The notes under the pieces: model-generated
Told to the model about the DNA's origin: nothing
Seen by the model: only the letters and a program-made list of their open reading frames with translations
The model's database searches: none
Translations under genes and position numbers: made by a program
NCBI RefSeq assembly: GCF_000280905.1
Contig: NZ_ALAP01000015.1
Span: 124,001 to 188,000, forward strand
Origin: Streptomyces sp. AA1529
GTDB taxonomy: Bacteria > Actinomycetota > Actinomycetes > Streptomycetales > Streptomycetaceae
Direction: 5' to 3'
DNA length: 64,000 nt
Shown here: positions 8,567-16,015 of the stretch, piece by piece
Layout of the letters: every line of letters begins with the position of its first letter
How positions within the stretch are numbered: position 1 is the first letter of the stretch

Positions 8567-8858
8567 CCACGAACACAGTGGCGACAGCGCGAGCTGGTCC
8601 CCGCTCGACAGCGAGGAGTGGTACGCGGCGCGGGACGCGGTCGCCGGGCTCCGGGACGTACTGATCGCTGCTGGGATGGAACGCGACTTCCCGTACCTGC
8701 GCGCCGACCTGAACGCCTTCGGACACGGGCTGATCGAACTCGGCCGCATCTCGCCGGAGACGGCCGAACGGCTCACGGAGCTGCTGCGGCGGGCACTGGA
8801 GAGCACGTACGAGGTGCCGGGCACGGGCACGAACGGCCGTCAGCAGCGGAACGACTGA
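8556..8858 (+). CDS. Small protein, first of a paralogous pair
   Basis: A protein of 100 aa with no recognised domain. Its central part (AGMERDFPYLRADLNAFGHG) aligns with the next gene product, and both continue into a segment spaced as G-x-I/V-x-P-E/D-x-A followed by a Leu-rich helix. ATG 8556 overlaps the upstream stop codon. It is soluble, mostly helical and has no signal peptide. Function is unknown. It belongs to the 8021-9205 cargo unit. Confidence 0.6.
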   Translation: MPADHEHSGDSASWSPLDSEEWYAARDAVAGLRDVLIAAGMERDFPYLRADLNAFGHGLIELGRISPETAERLTELLRRALESTYEVPGTGTNGRQQRND

Positions 8859-8881
8859 GCAGAGCGGATGAGGTGGACGAC

Positions 8882-9205
8882 GTGACGGACCCCAAGGGGG
8901 TATGCGCGCGGCCTGCGGATTGCCTCACTCCCGGTGTGGCCTACGTACGCGGCTGGGCGGAAGGCAAGCGCGCTGCTGACGGCCTCGCGGAGATGCTGCG
9001 CGCGGTCGGCCTGGAGGTGGACCTGCCGGGGCTCAAGGCGGACGTGAACGTTTTCGGAGACGGCGTCGTCACCCTCGGCACGGTACGTCCGGACGCGGCG
9101 CGGCTGCTGGCCGACTTGCTGACGACTGGGCTGACGGCGGAGATCGCGTGGCAGGAAGACGGCCGCCCGGGACTCGGAGGCGCTGCTGACAGTTCAGCGG
9201 CATAG
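8882..9205 (+). CDS. Small protein, second of a paralogous pair
   Basis: A protein of 107 aa. The region VGLEVDLPGLKADVNVFGDG matches the upstream protein position by position (G-x-E-x-D-x-P-x-L-x-A-D-x-N), so the two genes arose by tandem duplication. GTG 8882 is chosen because a GAGG lies 8 nt upstream; GTG 8873 is an alternative. The 23-bp gap to its paralogue suggests one transcript. Function is unknown. The pair may form a heterodimer, which is a guess. Confidence 0.6.
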   Translation: MTDPKGVCARPADCLTPGVAYVRGWAEGKRAADGLAEMLRAVGLEVDLPGLKADVNVFGDGVVTLGTVRPDAARLLADLLTTGLTAEIAWQEDGRPGLGGAADSSAA

Positions 9206-9238
9206 CATCGCCCGGCGAACAAGCCTGCCAAGCAGCAC

Positions 9239-9305
9239 AGGTGGCTCGTCGTCGGCCGGGACCGGCGCCCCAGCGCCGCAGCCCGAGCCGAACGACGAGC
9301 CACCT
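9239..9305. terminator. Large inverted repeat after the small-protein unit
   Basis: Perfect 14-bp arms, AGGTGGCTCGTCGT at 9239-9252 and its complement at 9292-9305, flank a 39-nt loop that is itself GC-rich and partly self-complementary. It begins 33 bp after the stop at 9205 and precedes the lower-GC NACHT region, so a terminator or insulating structure is likely. There is no U-run. Confidence 0.55.
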
Positions 9306-9689
9306 TCATGTCCGTTGAGCTGTGGGCAAGGAACAAGGGGCAAGAACGGTTGAGTGTTGGCTGAGCTGGGTGTGCGCGGGGTCGTGGGTGACGGCGAATC
9401 AGCATGGTGTCCTCTTTGCTCGCTGGCCAATGGCGTTCTGGCGCCAGAACTGTTGCCTACCTGCTCCAGGCAGGTCGGGTATCGACCGTTGGTCGCCTTC
9501 GCTCGACTTCTGCCCCAGGTCCGTCGGGGGACAGCAGTACTCGGCAGGCGCCGATCAGTAGTTCCTCCAAGGAACCCCAGGGGATCTGCCTGATACCTAC
9601 CTCTGGCGGCAGACTGCGACATAGAGTGTCTGCTTGGTGACGGGCCACTACCAGGATGTGGGCCGACGAACGATCTTCTGAGGAGAATT
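9306..9689. other. Leader region of the NACHT gene
   Basis: This 384-bp stretch shows falling GC content and no convincing gene. Short open frames (for example 9404-9640) have no ribosome site or recognisable protein features. It probably holds the NACHT promoter and 5' leader. A GAGGAG ribosome site is present at about 9679-9684, just before ATG 9690. Confidence 0.4.
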
Positions 9690-12515
9690 ATGGATCCTAT
9701 ATCAGCGGCATTGAGTAGAACTGTGGGCTCAGTGCTGGGCACCCTGGCGGGCGGAGCAATGAAGCAGGGACGGCAGGGCATCAGACACCGACTTGCTCTG
9801 AGCAAAGCGAAAAAGACGCTTAGCCTCCCTTGTAAGGCTGATGCTCTAGGACGGGTGGACAACCTTACGCCCGCATTCCGTGAGTGCATCGTGCAATTCA
9901 TCGGCTCCAGCGAGTTCGAACAGTTTACATTACAGCTTGTGATTGCAGTTTCTTCAAAAAAGAAGAAAATGATCGAGGCGCTACGGAAAACGTTGAGGGA
10001 ATCCCTGCGACTATACAGGACGATTCCTGAGGATGGGGTTGATTGTATTGCTACAGCCTTGTTCGATGATCTGCATCAATCTATCCACGCTTCACTAATT
10101 GCACCGGAAGGACGGAATGGATTTAATCCAATATCTGCGAAGATCGCATCCGCTCAAGCGGCAGCCGCCTTGCGCAATTGTGAAATTCTAGCGCGCATTG
10201 AAGACCTCCACGAATATGACGAGTTCGCTCGGACCTTCAATCGTCAAGTTTCCCTTGTCGACAGCAAGGTCAGGCCACCACAGATCGACACTGGTCGCAA
10301 AATTCCCATTGATCGAATTTACGTGCAGGCTACGCTGGTAGAAGAAGGCGAAAGAGGGGAGGAGACCACGGGAGCCGCTCTTCCCCCCAAGGAGATATTC
10401 GGAATATTCCCCAGGGTTGCCATCTTGGGCGATCCGGGGGGAGGTAAATCTACACTGGCCTCCAAACTATGTGTGGATTTCGCTCGGGGTAAGGTGCGCG
10501 GCTCGGCCAGGGTATCCTTTAAGATCATCGTGCGAGATTTTGGGGTACACTTCAAATCTTCGAAGATGTCAGTTGTTGAATATATTGAAAAAATGTGTGC
10601 TGCCGACTATTCGACTCCGACTCCAGACGGATGTGTCGAATATCTGCTTCTGAACTCGCGTGCCGCAGTCGTATTTGATGGCCTGGATGAGCTGACTGAT
10701 ACATCGTTGCGGCAAGATATGATAAGGGCTGTCGAAGCTTTCTGCCTCGCGTACCCTAGTGCATGGGTTATGGCTACGTCCCGCAAAGTTGGATACGACT
10801 TGGCTCCCTTAGACAGGGATATTTTCGACACCCTGGAGCTGGGAGCATTTTCCCATGACCAGGAGCGAACTTACATCAAAAAATGGTTCAACTCCATGAA
10901 GTCGGGGAGTCAGCATGAGAGAGCATCTCTGGCGGATGGCTTCCTCAATGAGCTCAGTCACGCAAATGAACTGAGTCGCAACCCACTCATGCTTGGGCTC
11001 ATGTGTGCGCTCTACCGGGGAGCCGGGTTCATTCCTCGAAACCGTCCCGAGCTCTACCGCCGGTGCTCGGAATTCTTGTTTGAACGCTGGGACTCCTCTC
11101 GGGGAATTCTGGTCGAGAAGCCATTTGAACGCGGAATCCAGTTCGCCATGTTTGCGCTCGCGTTAAGCATGTTGAAGAACTCTGAGGGGGGTGGACTTAC
11201 CGAAAAGCGACTCATTCAGTTCGCAACGGCTCACCTCCATGGTCGGCATTATGAGGACTTTGATTCTGCTCAGGATGCCGCTCGAAGTTTTGTGAAGTAT
11301 TGTCGTGGGCGCGCATGGGTTCTTACTGATGTGGGGACCGATGCTTCGGGGAATGATCTGTATTCCTTCACGCATCGAACATTTTTGGAATACTTTGCAG
11401 CCCGACAGTTGGTGCGTGAGTGTAGTGATGTCGAATCGCTCGCGTCAGCTATCTATCCGAAGTTGAAGGTGCAAGAGTGGGACGTCGTCTCACAGTTGGC
11501 TATTCAGACTCTAGATGAGCGCTTGGAGGATGCTTCCAATGGCGCTGTAGCTGCCTTGATTGAATTGGCAGAGAACGAGCAAGACCTAGACGCTCAAAAA
11601 TCAATCGCGAGCTTCTGCGTGCGGTCTGTGGAGTTTATGGATTTGCGTCCTTCCGTGTTGCGCTCAATTGTAGATTTTTACTTGCGTACCATCACTCCTG
11701 CGGTGAACGCGGGGAAGGTGGACTATTTCTATGTGGGCGCTGCTGATGCTCTACTTAAGTGTCCTCGCGAGCTTCGGGATGTTGTGGTGGACCAAATGCG
11801 TCGCACTGCGCAGTTGTATCCCGAAGATAAGAACATCCTTGCTCTCGTAGTTAGTCTTGGCCAGCGAATTCCTTGGGATGGTGACTACTGGATAGCGGCA
11901 GACCAAGAGACTATTGAGATGTTCTCCGACCGAATGGATCGGCTAGATGACCAGGAGGTATGGTTTGATGTAATCCAATACAGGTACGGGAGGGTGCCCC
12001 TTCAGCATCTTCTTGACTCACATGGAGTCGGAGCTTTGTTCAATTCACAATTCTGGCCGCTAGGGGATGCGCTCGGGAGGAACCTATTCTCGGATTTCGT
12101 ATATGGGCCAGAGGGAGCCGGAAGGGTAAGATTCGAGGATAGAGGTAAGGTGATCCGAGCGATCTTGAATTCACCTCGGCCTTTGTGTCACACCCTGGGG
12201 TCACATAGATGGATTCACGATGATAGGGATGCGCTCCCGGAGGATGAAGAGCTTCTATTCCTTGTACTTGTGAATTATATGCTCGGTTTGGATTTTCTGG
12301 GGAACGAGACATTTGGGTCGGTTAAGCGTCCTCTCGCAGGGCCTCTGGGTCGGCTATACCAGATGATTCGTCGAGCCCGTAAGGGAGAAGTAAGTTCGGA
12401 TTCCTTGTCCGCCCAGCTGGATATGTTGCCCGCGGCTCAGGTTGATTTCATCACCAGTTGGGCAGCAGAGGGGTTCAAGCTCGTTGAGCGGCATGATCGC
12501 AGCAGTCAGACTTGA
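9690..12515 (+). CDS. NACHT-domain STAND NTPase, candidate anti-phage defence protein
   Basis: A protein of 941 aa in three parts. Residues 1-235 are a helical N-terminal region of the type fused to bacterial NACHT proteins. The NACHT NTPase follows, with Walker A GDPGGGKST (247-255) and Walker B VVFDGLDEL (327-335). NACHT-specific motifs come next: SRNPLMLGLMCALY and, at 558-571, YSFTHRTFLEYFAA. Residues about 600-941 are helical, without obvious LRR or WD repeats, and would be the sensor. Bacterial NACHT proteins include demonstrated anti-phage genes that resemble animal NLRs. Base composition is far below the neighbours (25 of 60 bases G or C in 9901-9960). Leu-TTA codons at 9930 and 11163 could make translation depend on bldA. 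Start ATG 9690 has a GAGGAG site. Confidence 0.88.
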   Translation: MDPISAALSRTVGSVLGTLAGGAMKQGRQGIRHRLALSKAKKTLSLPCKADALGRVDNLTPAFRECIVQFIGSSEFEQFTLQLVIAVSSKKKKMIEALRKTLRESLRLYRTIPEDGVDCIATALFDDLHQSIHASLIAPEGRNGFNPISAKIASAQAAAALRNCEILARIEDLHEYDEFARTFNRQVSLVDSKVRPPQIDTGRKIPIDRIYVQATLVEEGERGEETTGAALPPKEIFGIFPRVAILGDPGGGKSTLASKLCVDFARGKVRGSARVSFKIIVRDFGVHFKSSKMSVVEYIEKMCAADYSTPTPDGCVEYLLLNSRAAVVFDGLDELTDTSLRQDMIRAVEAFCLAYPSAWVMATSRKVGYDLAPLDRDIFDTLELGAFSHDQERTYIKKWFNSMKSGSQHERASLADGFLNELSHANELSRNPLMLGLMCALYRGAGFIPRNRPELYRRCSEFLFERWDSSRGILVEKPFERGIQFAMFALALSMLKNSEGGGLTEKRLIQFATAHLHGRHYEDFDSAQDAARSFVKYCRGRAWVLTDVGTDASGNDLYSFTHRTFLEYFAARQLVRECSDVESLASAIYPKLKVQEWDVVSQLAIQTLDERLEDASNGAVAALIELAENEQDLDAQKSIASFCVRSVEFMDLRPSVLRSIVDFYLRTITPAVNAGKVDYFYVGAADALLKCPRELRDVVVDQMRRTAQLYPEDKNILALVVSLGQRIPWDGDYWIAADQETIEMFSDRMDRLDDQEVWFDVIQYRYGRVPLQHLLDSHGVGALFNSQFWPLGDALGRNLFSDFVYGPEGAGRVRFEDRGKVIRAILNSPRPLCHTLGSHRWIHDDRDALPEDEELLFLVLVNYMLGLDFLGNETFGSVKRPLAGPLGRLYQMIRRARKGEVSSDSLSAQLDMLPAAQVDFITSWAAEGFKLVERHDRSSQT

Positions 12516-12654
12516 GTGCGGCGGAGTCGCTTTGAGCTGCGAGATTACTGCCTAACGCCGCAGAGTTACCGCTCCAGTGGTCGCTGTTCCGGCGGTTCGT
12601 GGAGAGGGCCGGGAGATGGCCGAGGAGCAGGCGGCGGACCTATGCCGCCGGCGT

Positions 12655-12676
12655 GCGGCCCGCGTCAGCGGGCCGC
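12655..12676. terminator. Hairpin between convergent NACHT and GntR genes
   Basis: A perfect 9-bp stem, GCGGCCCGC at 12655-12663 with 12668-12676, and a GTCA loop lie between the NACHT stop (12515) and the GntR stop (12712). A weaker GGCGGC/GCCGCC hairpin lies just upstream (12630-12649). The position suits a bidirectional terminator. Confidence 0.6.
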
Positions 12677-12711
12677 CTTGAAGACGTGGAGAAAGTCTGA
12701 GCCACATCCGC

Positions 12712-13467
12712 TCAGAGGGGGTACGTCAGCTCCAAGTCATTGCCGGGCAGGTGTAGCTCCTCTAGGGCTAGCGGTTGGCCGTCAGAGTCCCGTGTGACCC
12801 GGAGGAGTTGGAGGAGCGGGACGCCATCCGGTAGGCGCAGCGCTTCCGCTTGGTCTGGCAGGGGCATGCGGGTGCGGACGCGCTCGGTGAAGTGGAGTTC
12901 GTGGCCTAGGGCCGACAGGGCTTCGTAGAGCTCCGGTGCGGGAGGCGGGGGCTCTTCTTCGTATCTGGTGCTGACCAGTACGGAGAACGGCACGTACGTG
13001 CGGTGGAGCTGGCGGAGTGGGCTGCCCTCGGCCGTCTGGAGCACGTCGTACGTGAACAGTGGCTCGCCCGGGGGCACGCGGAGTAGGTCCGCCAGTGCGA
13101 CCGGGGCGTCCGTGCGCGTGGCTGTGGGTTCTTCCGCGTTGGTCCAGCGGATGCCGTCGGCCTCGACGTAGCGGCCGTTCGGCTCGCGGCGTACTCCGCG
13201 CGGGCGGGTGAGACTGGGTCGGCTGTGGGGGGAGCGGACGAAGCCGCCGCGGCCGGCCATGACTTCGACCAGCCCGGAAGCTCGTAGCTCTGCAATGCCC
13301 TGGCGCACGGTCGGACGCGTGACGCTGAACTGCTTCGCCAGGGTCTCCTCTGACGGCAGCGGCTGGCCCGACGGGTAGGTGCCGTTCATGATGCCAGCAC
13401 GCAAGTAGTCCGCGATCTGGCGGTACTTGGGCTGTTTCTGCTGATCGCTGGCCCTCTGCGATGGCAT
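12712..13467 (-). CDS. GntR/HutC-family repressor (KorSA-like)
   Basis: A protein of 251 aa. An N-terminal GntR winged helix (PKYRQIADYLRAGIMNGTY, then PSEETLAKQFSVTRPTVRQG) is followed by a UTRA-type effector domain (about 95-245) containing FTYDVLQTAEGSPLRQ. AICEs such as pSAM2 carry a GntR repressor of this kind (KorSA) that controls the pra and tra genes. I chose ATG 13467, with GGGGAG just upstream, over the TTG at 13491. Two copies of a 17-bp palindrome (13560-13620) lie between this gene and the transfer operon and are the likely operators. Confidence 0.88.
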   Translation of the reverse strand: MPSQRASDQQKQPKYRQIADYLRAGIMNGTYPSGQPLPSEETLAKQFSVTRPTVRQGIAELRASGLVEVMAGRGGFVRSPHSRPSLTRPRGVRREPNGRYVEADGIRWTNAEEPTATRTDAPVALADLLRVPPGEPLFTYDVLQTAEGSPLRQLHRTYVPFSVLVSTRYEEEPPPPAPELYEALSALGHELHFTERVRTRMPLPDQAEALRLPDGVPLLQLLRVTRDSDGQPLALEELHLPGNDLELTYPL

Positions 13468-13559
13468 CTGACTCCCCGAATCGCTGGTCAAGCCTCTGCT
13501 GTCTCGATCCGGAGACGAGTCGTCTCCGAACGGGTACAGCGTCTCTCATCCCAACACGG

Positions 13560-13620
13560 TTGACAACCCGTACTACGGGTGGTCACTCTGGACTCTCCGC
13601 AACCCGTACTACGGGTTGTC
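13560..13620. promoter_or_regulatory. Twin palindromic operators of the GntR repressor
   Basis: AACCCGTACTACGGGTT at 13601-13617 is a perfect palindrome of 8-bp arms around a central C. The copy starting at 13565 differs by one base. The copies start 36 bp apart, and the outermost half-sites extend to GACAACCCGTA on both sides. TTGACA at 13560-13565 overlaps the first copy. The sites lie between the divergent repressor and the Pra/Tra operon, so both are probably under repressor control. Confidence 0.75.
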
Positions 13621-13671
13621 AAGCAATCCGGAGGAAGGGCCTTCGGGTGCGACAGACAAGGAGTTCAGAGA

Positions 13672-14049
13672 GTGGTAGCTCTACCGATCGATACGGCGAA
13701 GTTCACGGGGATCATCTGCGCCGTGGCCCCTACGCCGCGCATCGCCAACCGGGAGACCGGACAGCTTCGCGTCGACCGGGACACCGGCCAGACCGTGTAT
13801 CAGGTGGGCCTCTGCCTGATGTCCGGGAGGTCGGCCGATGTCGTCACGGTGAACGTGCCGGGGGAGCCGTCGGGCGTGCAGAACGGGGTGCCCGTTCAGG
13901 TCCGGGACCTGGTGGCCACGCCGTGGGAGAACGAGGGGCGGCACGGGGTCTCGTTCCGGGCGACCGAGATCAAGCCCCTGACGGCTCCGGCAGCCTCGTC
14001 CGCGTCCGGCTCGGCGGCGACGGCGTCCGGGAAGGGGGCCGGACAGTGA
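13672..14049 (+). CDS. SCO3933/Pra-like regulatory protein of the AICE
   Basis: A protein of 125 aa containing NRETGQLRVDRDTGQTVYQV and, later, PWENEGRHGVSFRA. From memory these are the marks of the SCO3933 family, found next to transfer genes in AICEs and related to Pra, the activator of replication, integration and excision in pSAM2. GTG 13672 has an AAGGAG ribosome site 8 nt upstream; the open frame extends upstream through the operator region, which argues against an earlier start. It is the first gene of the element's long operon and overlaps the next gene by 4 bp (GTGA). The activator role is inferred from context. Confidence 0.75.
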   Translation: MVALPIDTAKFTGIICAVAPTPRIANRETGQLRVDRDTGQTVYQVGLCLMSGRSADVVTVNVPGEPSGVQNGVPVQVRDLVATPWENEGRHGVSFRATEIKPLTAPAASSASGSAATASGKGAGQ

Positions 14050-15431
14050 TCGCCCTGGCCTCCGCGAATTCTGCGGGGTCCGCCTCGTCGAGCTGGGTGC
14101 TCGTGGTGGCCGCAGTGCTGGTGTCGGGTCTGCTTCTGGCGGGCCCGGCCCTGCGCCGGCGCTATCCGGTGGCCTGGTGGGTGTGCCTCGGGTTTCCGGT
14201 GGTGTGCATACGGGTCGTGCGGACCTGGCGGCCGTTGATGGCCGGTTGCGGGCTGGCGGTGAGCCGTAAGGCGGCGCTGATGGTCGTCTCCGGGCTCGTC
14301 GGCAACGGTTCCGCTCCGCCACAACCTCGGGTGCCTCACCGTGGACTCATACGGCCGACTCGGGGCGGCTTCTGGTTCCTCGTCCGGCTGCTGCCGGGGC
14401 AGGTGCCGGAGGACTTCGTCAAGGCGGCTCCAGCCATGGCGCACGACTGGGAAGTGCACGCGGTCCGCGTGACGACGTGGAAGCCCGGTCTCGTTCGGGT
14501 GGTGGCCTCGGCCAGTGATCCGCTTAAGGCGCCACAGATACCGAAGCAGCGGGGTGCGGGTCGACTGCTGCGCGTTGCAGTCGGGGCGCTGGAGACCGGT
14601 GCTCAGTGGGTCATCGACCTACGGCAGGTACCGCACTGGCTCATCGTGGGCGCCACTCGTTCCGGCAAGTCGACGCTGATCAATGCCCTCGTCGCGGGCC
14701 TCGCTCGGCAACCTGTCGCGCTGGTCGGCATCGACTGCAAGGGTGGCATGGAACTTTCGCTCTACGGCCCTCGGCTGTCCGCGCTGGCGACCAACCGAAC
14801 ACAAGCGGTCGAGCTGCTCGGCGCGCTGGCCGACCTGACCTTGGACCGGATGACGGTCTGTCGTGCTGCGCGGGTCCGGAACGTCTGGGGGCTGCCGGAG
14901 GACGAACGGCCCGTTCCGATCGTCGTGATCGTGGATGAGCTGGCGGAGCTGTTCCTGGTCGCCAGCCGCAACGAGAAGGAAGAAGCACAGGCGGCGAGTA
15001 CGGCGCTCATCCGGCTGGCGCAACTCGGTGCTGCGCTCGGCGTGTTCCTCGTCGTCGCGGGGCAACGGGTCGGCTCGGATCTCGGACCAGGAGTCACGGC
15101 CCTCCGCGCTCAGCTCGCCGGCCGCGTCTGCCACCGGGTGGCCGACCCCGGTACGGCGGAAATGGCGCTCGGTGACCTCAACCCCGATGCACTGCACGCG
15201 GCGCAGTCGATCACACCCGAACAGGCCGGTACGGCGGTGCTCGCCTCGGCCGACGGCTGGGACCGTGCCCGGTCCCACCTGGTCTCGGAGACGGAAGCGG
15301 AGCGCGTTGCCGCCGAGTATGCGCACCTCACGCCCCACGTGCCGGAGCTGGTCGCAGCAGGGGGAGGAACCTCGGCGGACGACGCTCCCCGCGTGCGGCT
15401 CGAACGACTCGACGGCGAAGAGAACGAGTGA
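14046..15431 (+). CDS. FtsK/SpoIIIE-type conjugative transfer ATPase (TraSA-like)
   Basis: A protein of 461 aa. Two hydrophobic N-terminal segments (about 12-33 and 38-58) anchor it, and an FtsK/HerA motor domain follows. Walker A is GATRSGKST (202-210) and Walker B VVIVDELAELF (D297). Later motifs typical of the family are GVFLVVAGQR and AGRVCHRVADP. In AICEs one such hexameric pump moves double-stranded DNA between mycelial cells. The GTG at 14046 overlaps the upstream stop (GTGA), which indicates translational coupling. The motor domain appears complete. Confidence 0.9.
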   Translation: MIALASANSAGSASSSWVLVVAAVLVSGLLLAGPALRRRYPVAWWVCLGFPVVCIRVVRTWRPLMAGCGLAVSRKAALMVVSGLVGNGSAPPQPRVPHRGLIRPTRGGFWFLVRLLPGQVPEDFVKAAPAMAHDWEVHAVRVTTWKPGLVRVVASASDPLKAPQIPKQRGAGRLLRVAVGALETGAQWVIDLRQVPHWLIVGATRSGKSTLINALVAGLARQPVALVGIDCKGGMELSLYGPRLSALATNRTQAVELLGALADLTLDRMTVCRAARVRNVWGLPEDERPVPIVVIVDELAELFLVASRNEKEEAQAASTALIRLAQLGAALGVFLVVAGQRVGSDLGPGVTALRAQLAGRVCHRVADPGTAEMALGDLNPDALHAAQSITPEQAGTAVLASADGWDRARSHLVSETEAERVAAEYAHLTPHVPELVAAGGGTSADDAPRVRLERLDGEENE

Positions 15432-15449
15432 GAGAGGGGGTGGATTCTC

Positions 15450-15641
15450 GTGATCGTTTCCGTATCCGCGGTGGTGCTGCTCGGCCTTCTGATCTGGTTC
15501 CTGCTGCGCATCCGGTACTTCCGATGGGCCGAGGTGCTGATCTGTTCGACCTTCGGTTTTCTCCTGGCCGAGACCGGCGCCGGACCTGTCGTTCAGGGGG
15601 TCCTGGACGGGCTCGGTGGACTCCTCAGCCAACTGAGCTGA
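15450..15641 (+). CDS. Small membrane protein of the transfer operon
   Basis: A protein of 63 aa with a strong N-terminal transmembrane helix (VSAVVLLGLLIWFLL) and a second hydrophobic stretch around residues 28-45. GTG 15450 is preceded by a GAGAGGGGG ribosome site at slightly long spacing. It lies 18 bp after the transfer ATPase. Small hydrophobic proteins at this position in AICEs and Streptomyces plasmids are often spread (Spd) proteins that help plasmid movement within the mycelium; that role is inferred from position only. Confidence 0.65.
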   Translation: MIVSVSAVVLLGLLIWFLLRIRYFRWAEVLICSTFGFLLAETGAGPVVQGVLDGLGGLLSQLS

Positions 15642-15658
15642 AGGGAGGAGTCGCCCAA

Positions 15659-16015
15659 ATGATCTCCATGAAAAACGGCTCCCGACGGGGCGCGAAGTCG
15701 CCAAACCCGACCCCGTCAGGAACCCACTCCATCCGCTACGTCAGCAGTGAAAGGAGCAGTCTCACTTTGTCCACTGCGCATCGATCGCGCAAACCGTCGC
15801 GCCGCCCCTGGTGCGACCTGAAGGACGACGCTCACCTGAAGTGCCAAGGTTCCGAACAGGTGGTCCTGGCCGACCGCGAGGGCGCTGAGCGGCGCGCCTG
15901 CCCTGCGCACGCCGCCTCGCTCTGGCTGACGGACCCGAGTCTGCGCTTCTCCGCGAAGACTCCACCGGAAGCCATCGCCGCAGTGATGCGGCAGGCGTTC
16001 GGGGGTGGCCGATGA
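15659..16015 (+). CDS. Small AICE protein upstream of rep
   Basis: 118 aa from ATG 15659, which has an excellent GGGAGGAG ribosome site 8 nt upstream. The first ~36 residues are Ser/Arg/Lys-rich, and the conserved-looking part starts near an in-frame TTG at 15767, so an 83-aa form is possible. The core has three cysteines and a histidine (WCDLKDD, LKCQ, ACPAHA), which could bind metal. It overlaps the initiator gene by 4 bp (ATGA). Function is unknown; similar small proteins occur before rep in AICEs. Confidence 0.6.
   Translation: MISMKNGSRRGAKSPNPTPSGTHSIRYVSSERSSLTLSTAHRSRKPSRRPWCDLKDDAHLKCQGSEQVVLADREGAERRACPAHAASLWLTDPSLRFSAKTPPEAIAAVMRQAFGGGR

Noticed and set aside
9322..9640. Short open frames before the NACHT gene
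   Set aside because: Three overlapping frames of about 79 codons, none with a ribosome site, a conserved-looking protein or a consistent codon bias. Probably leader sequence.
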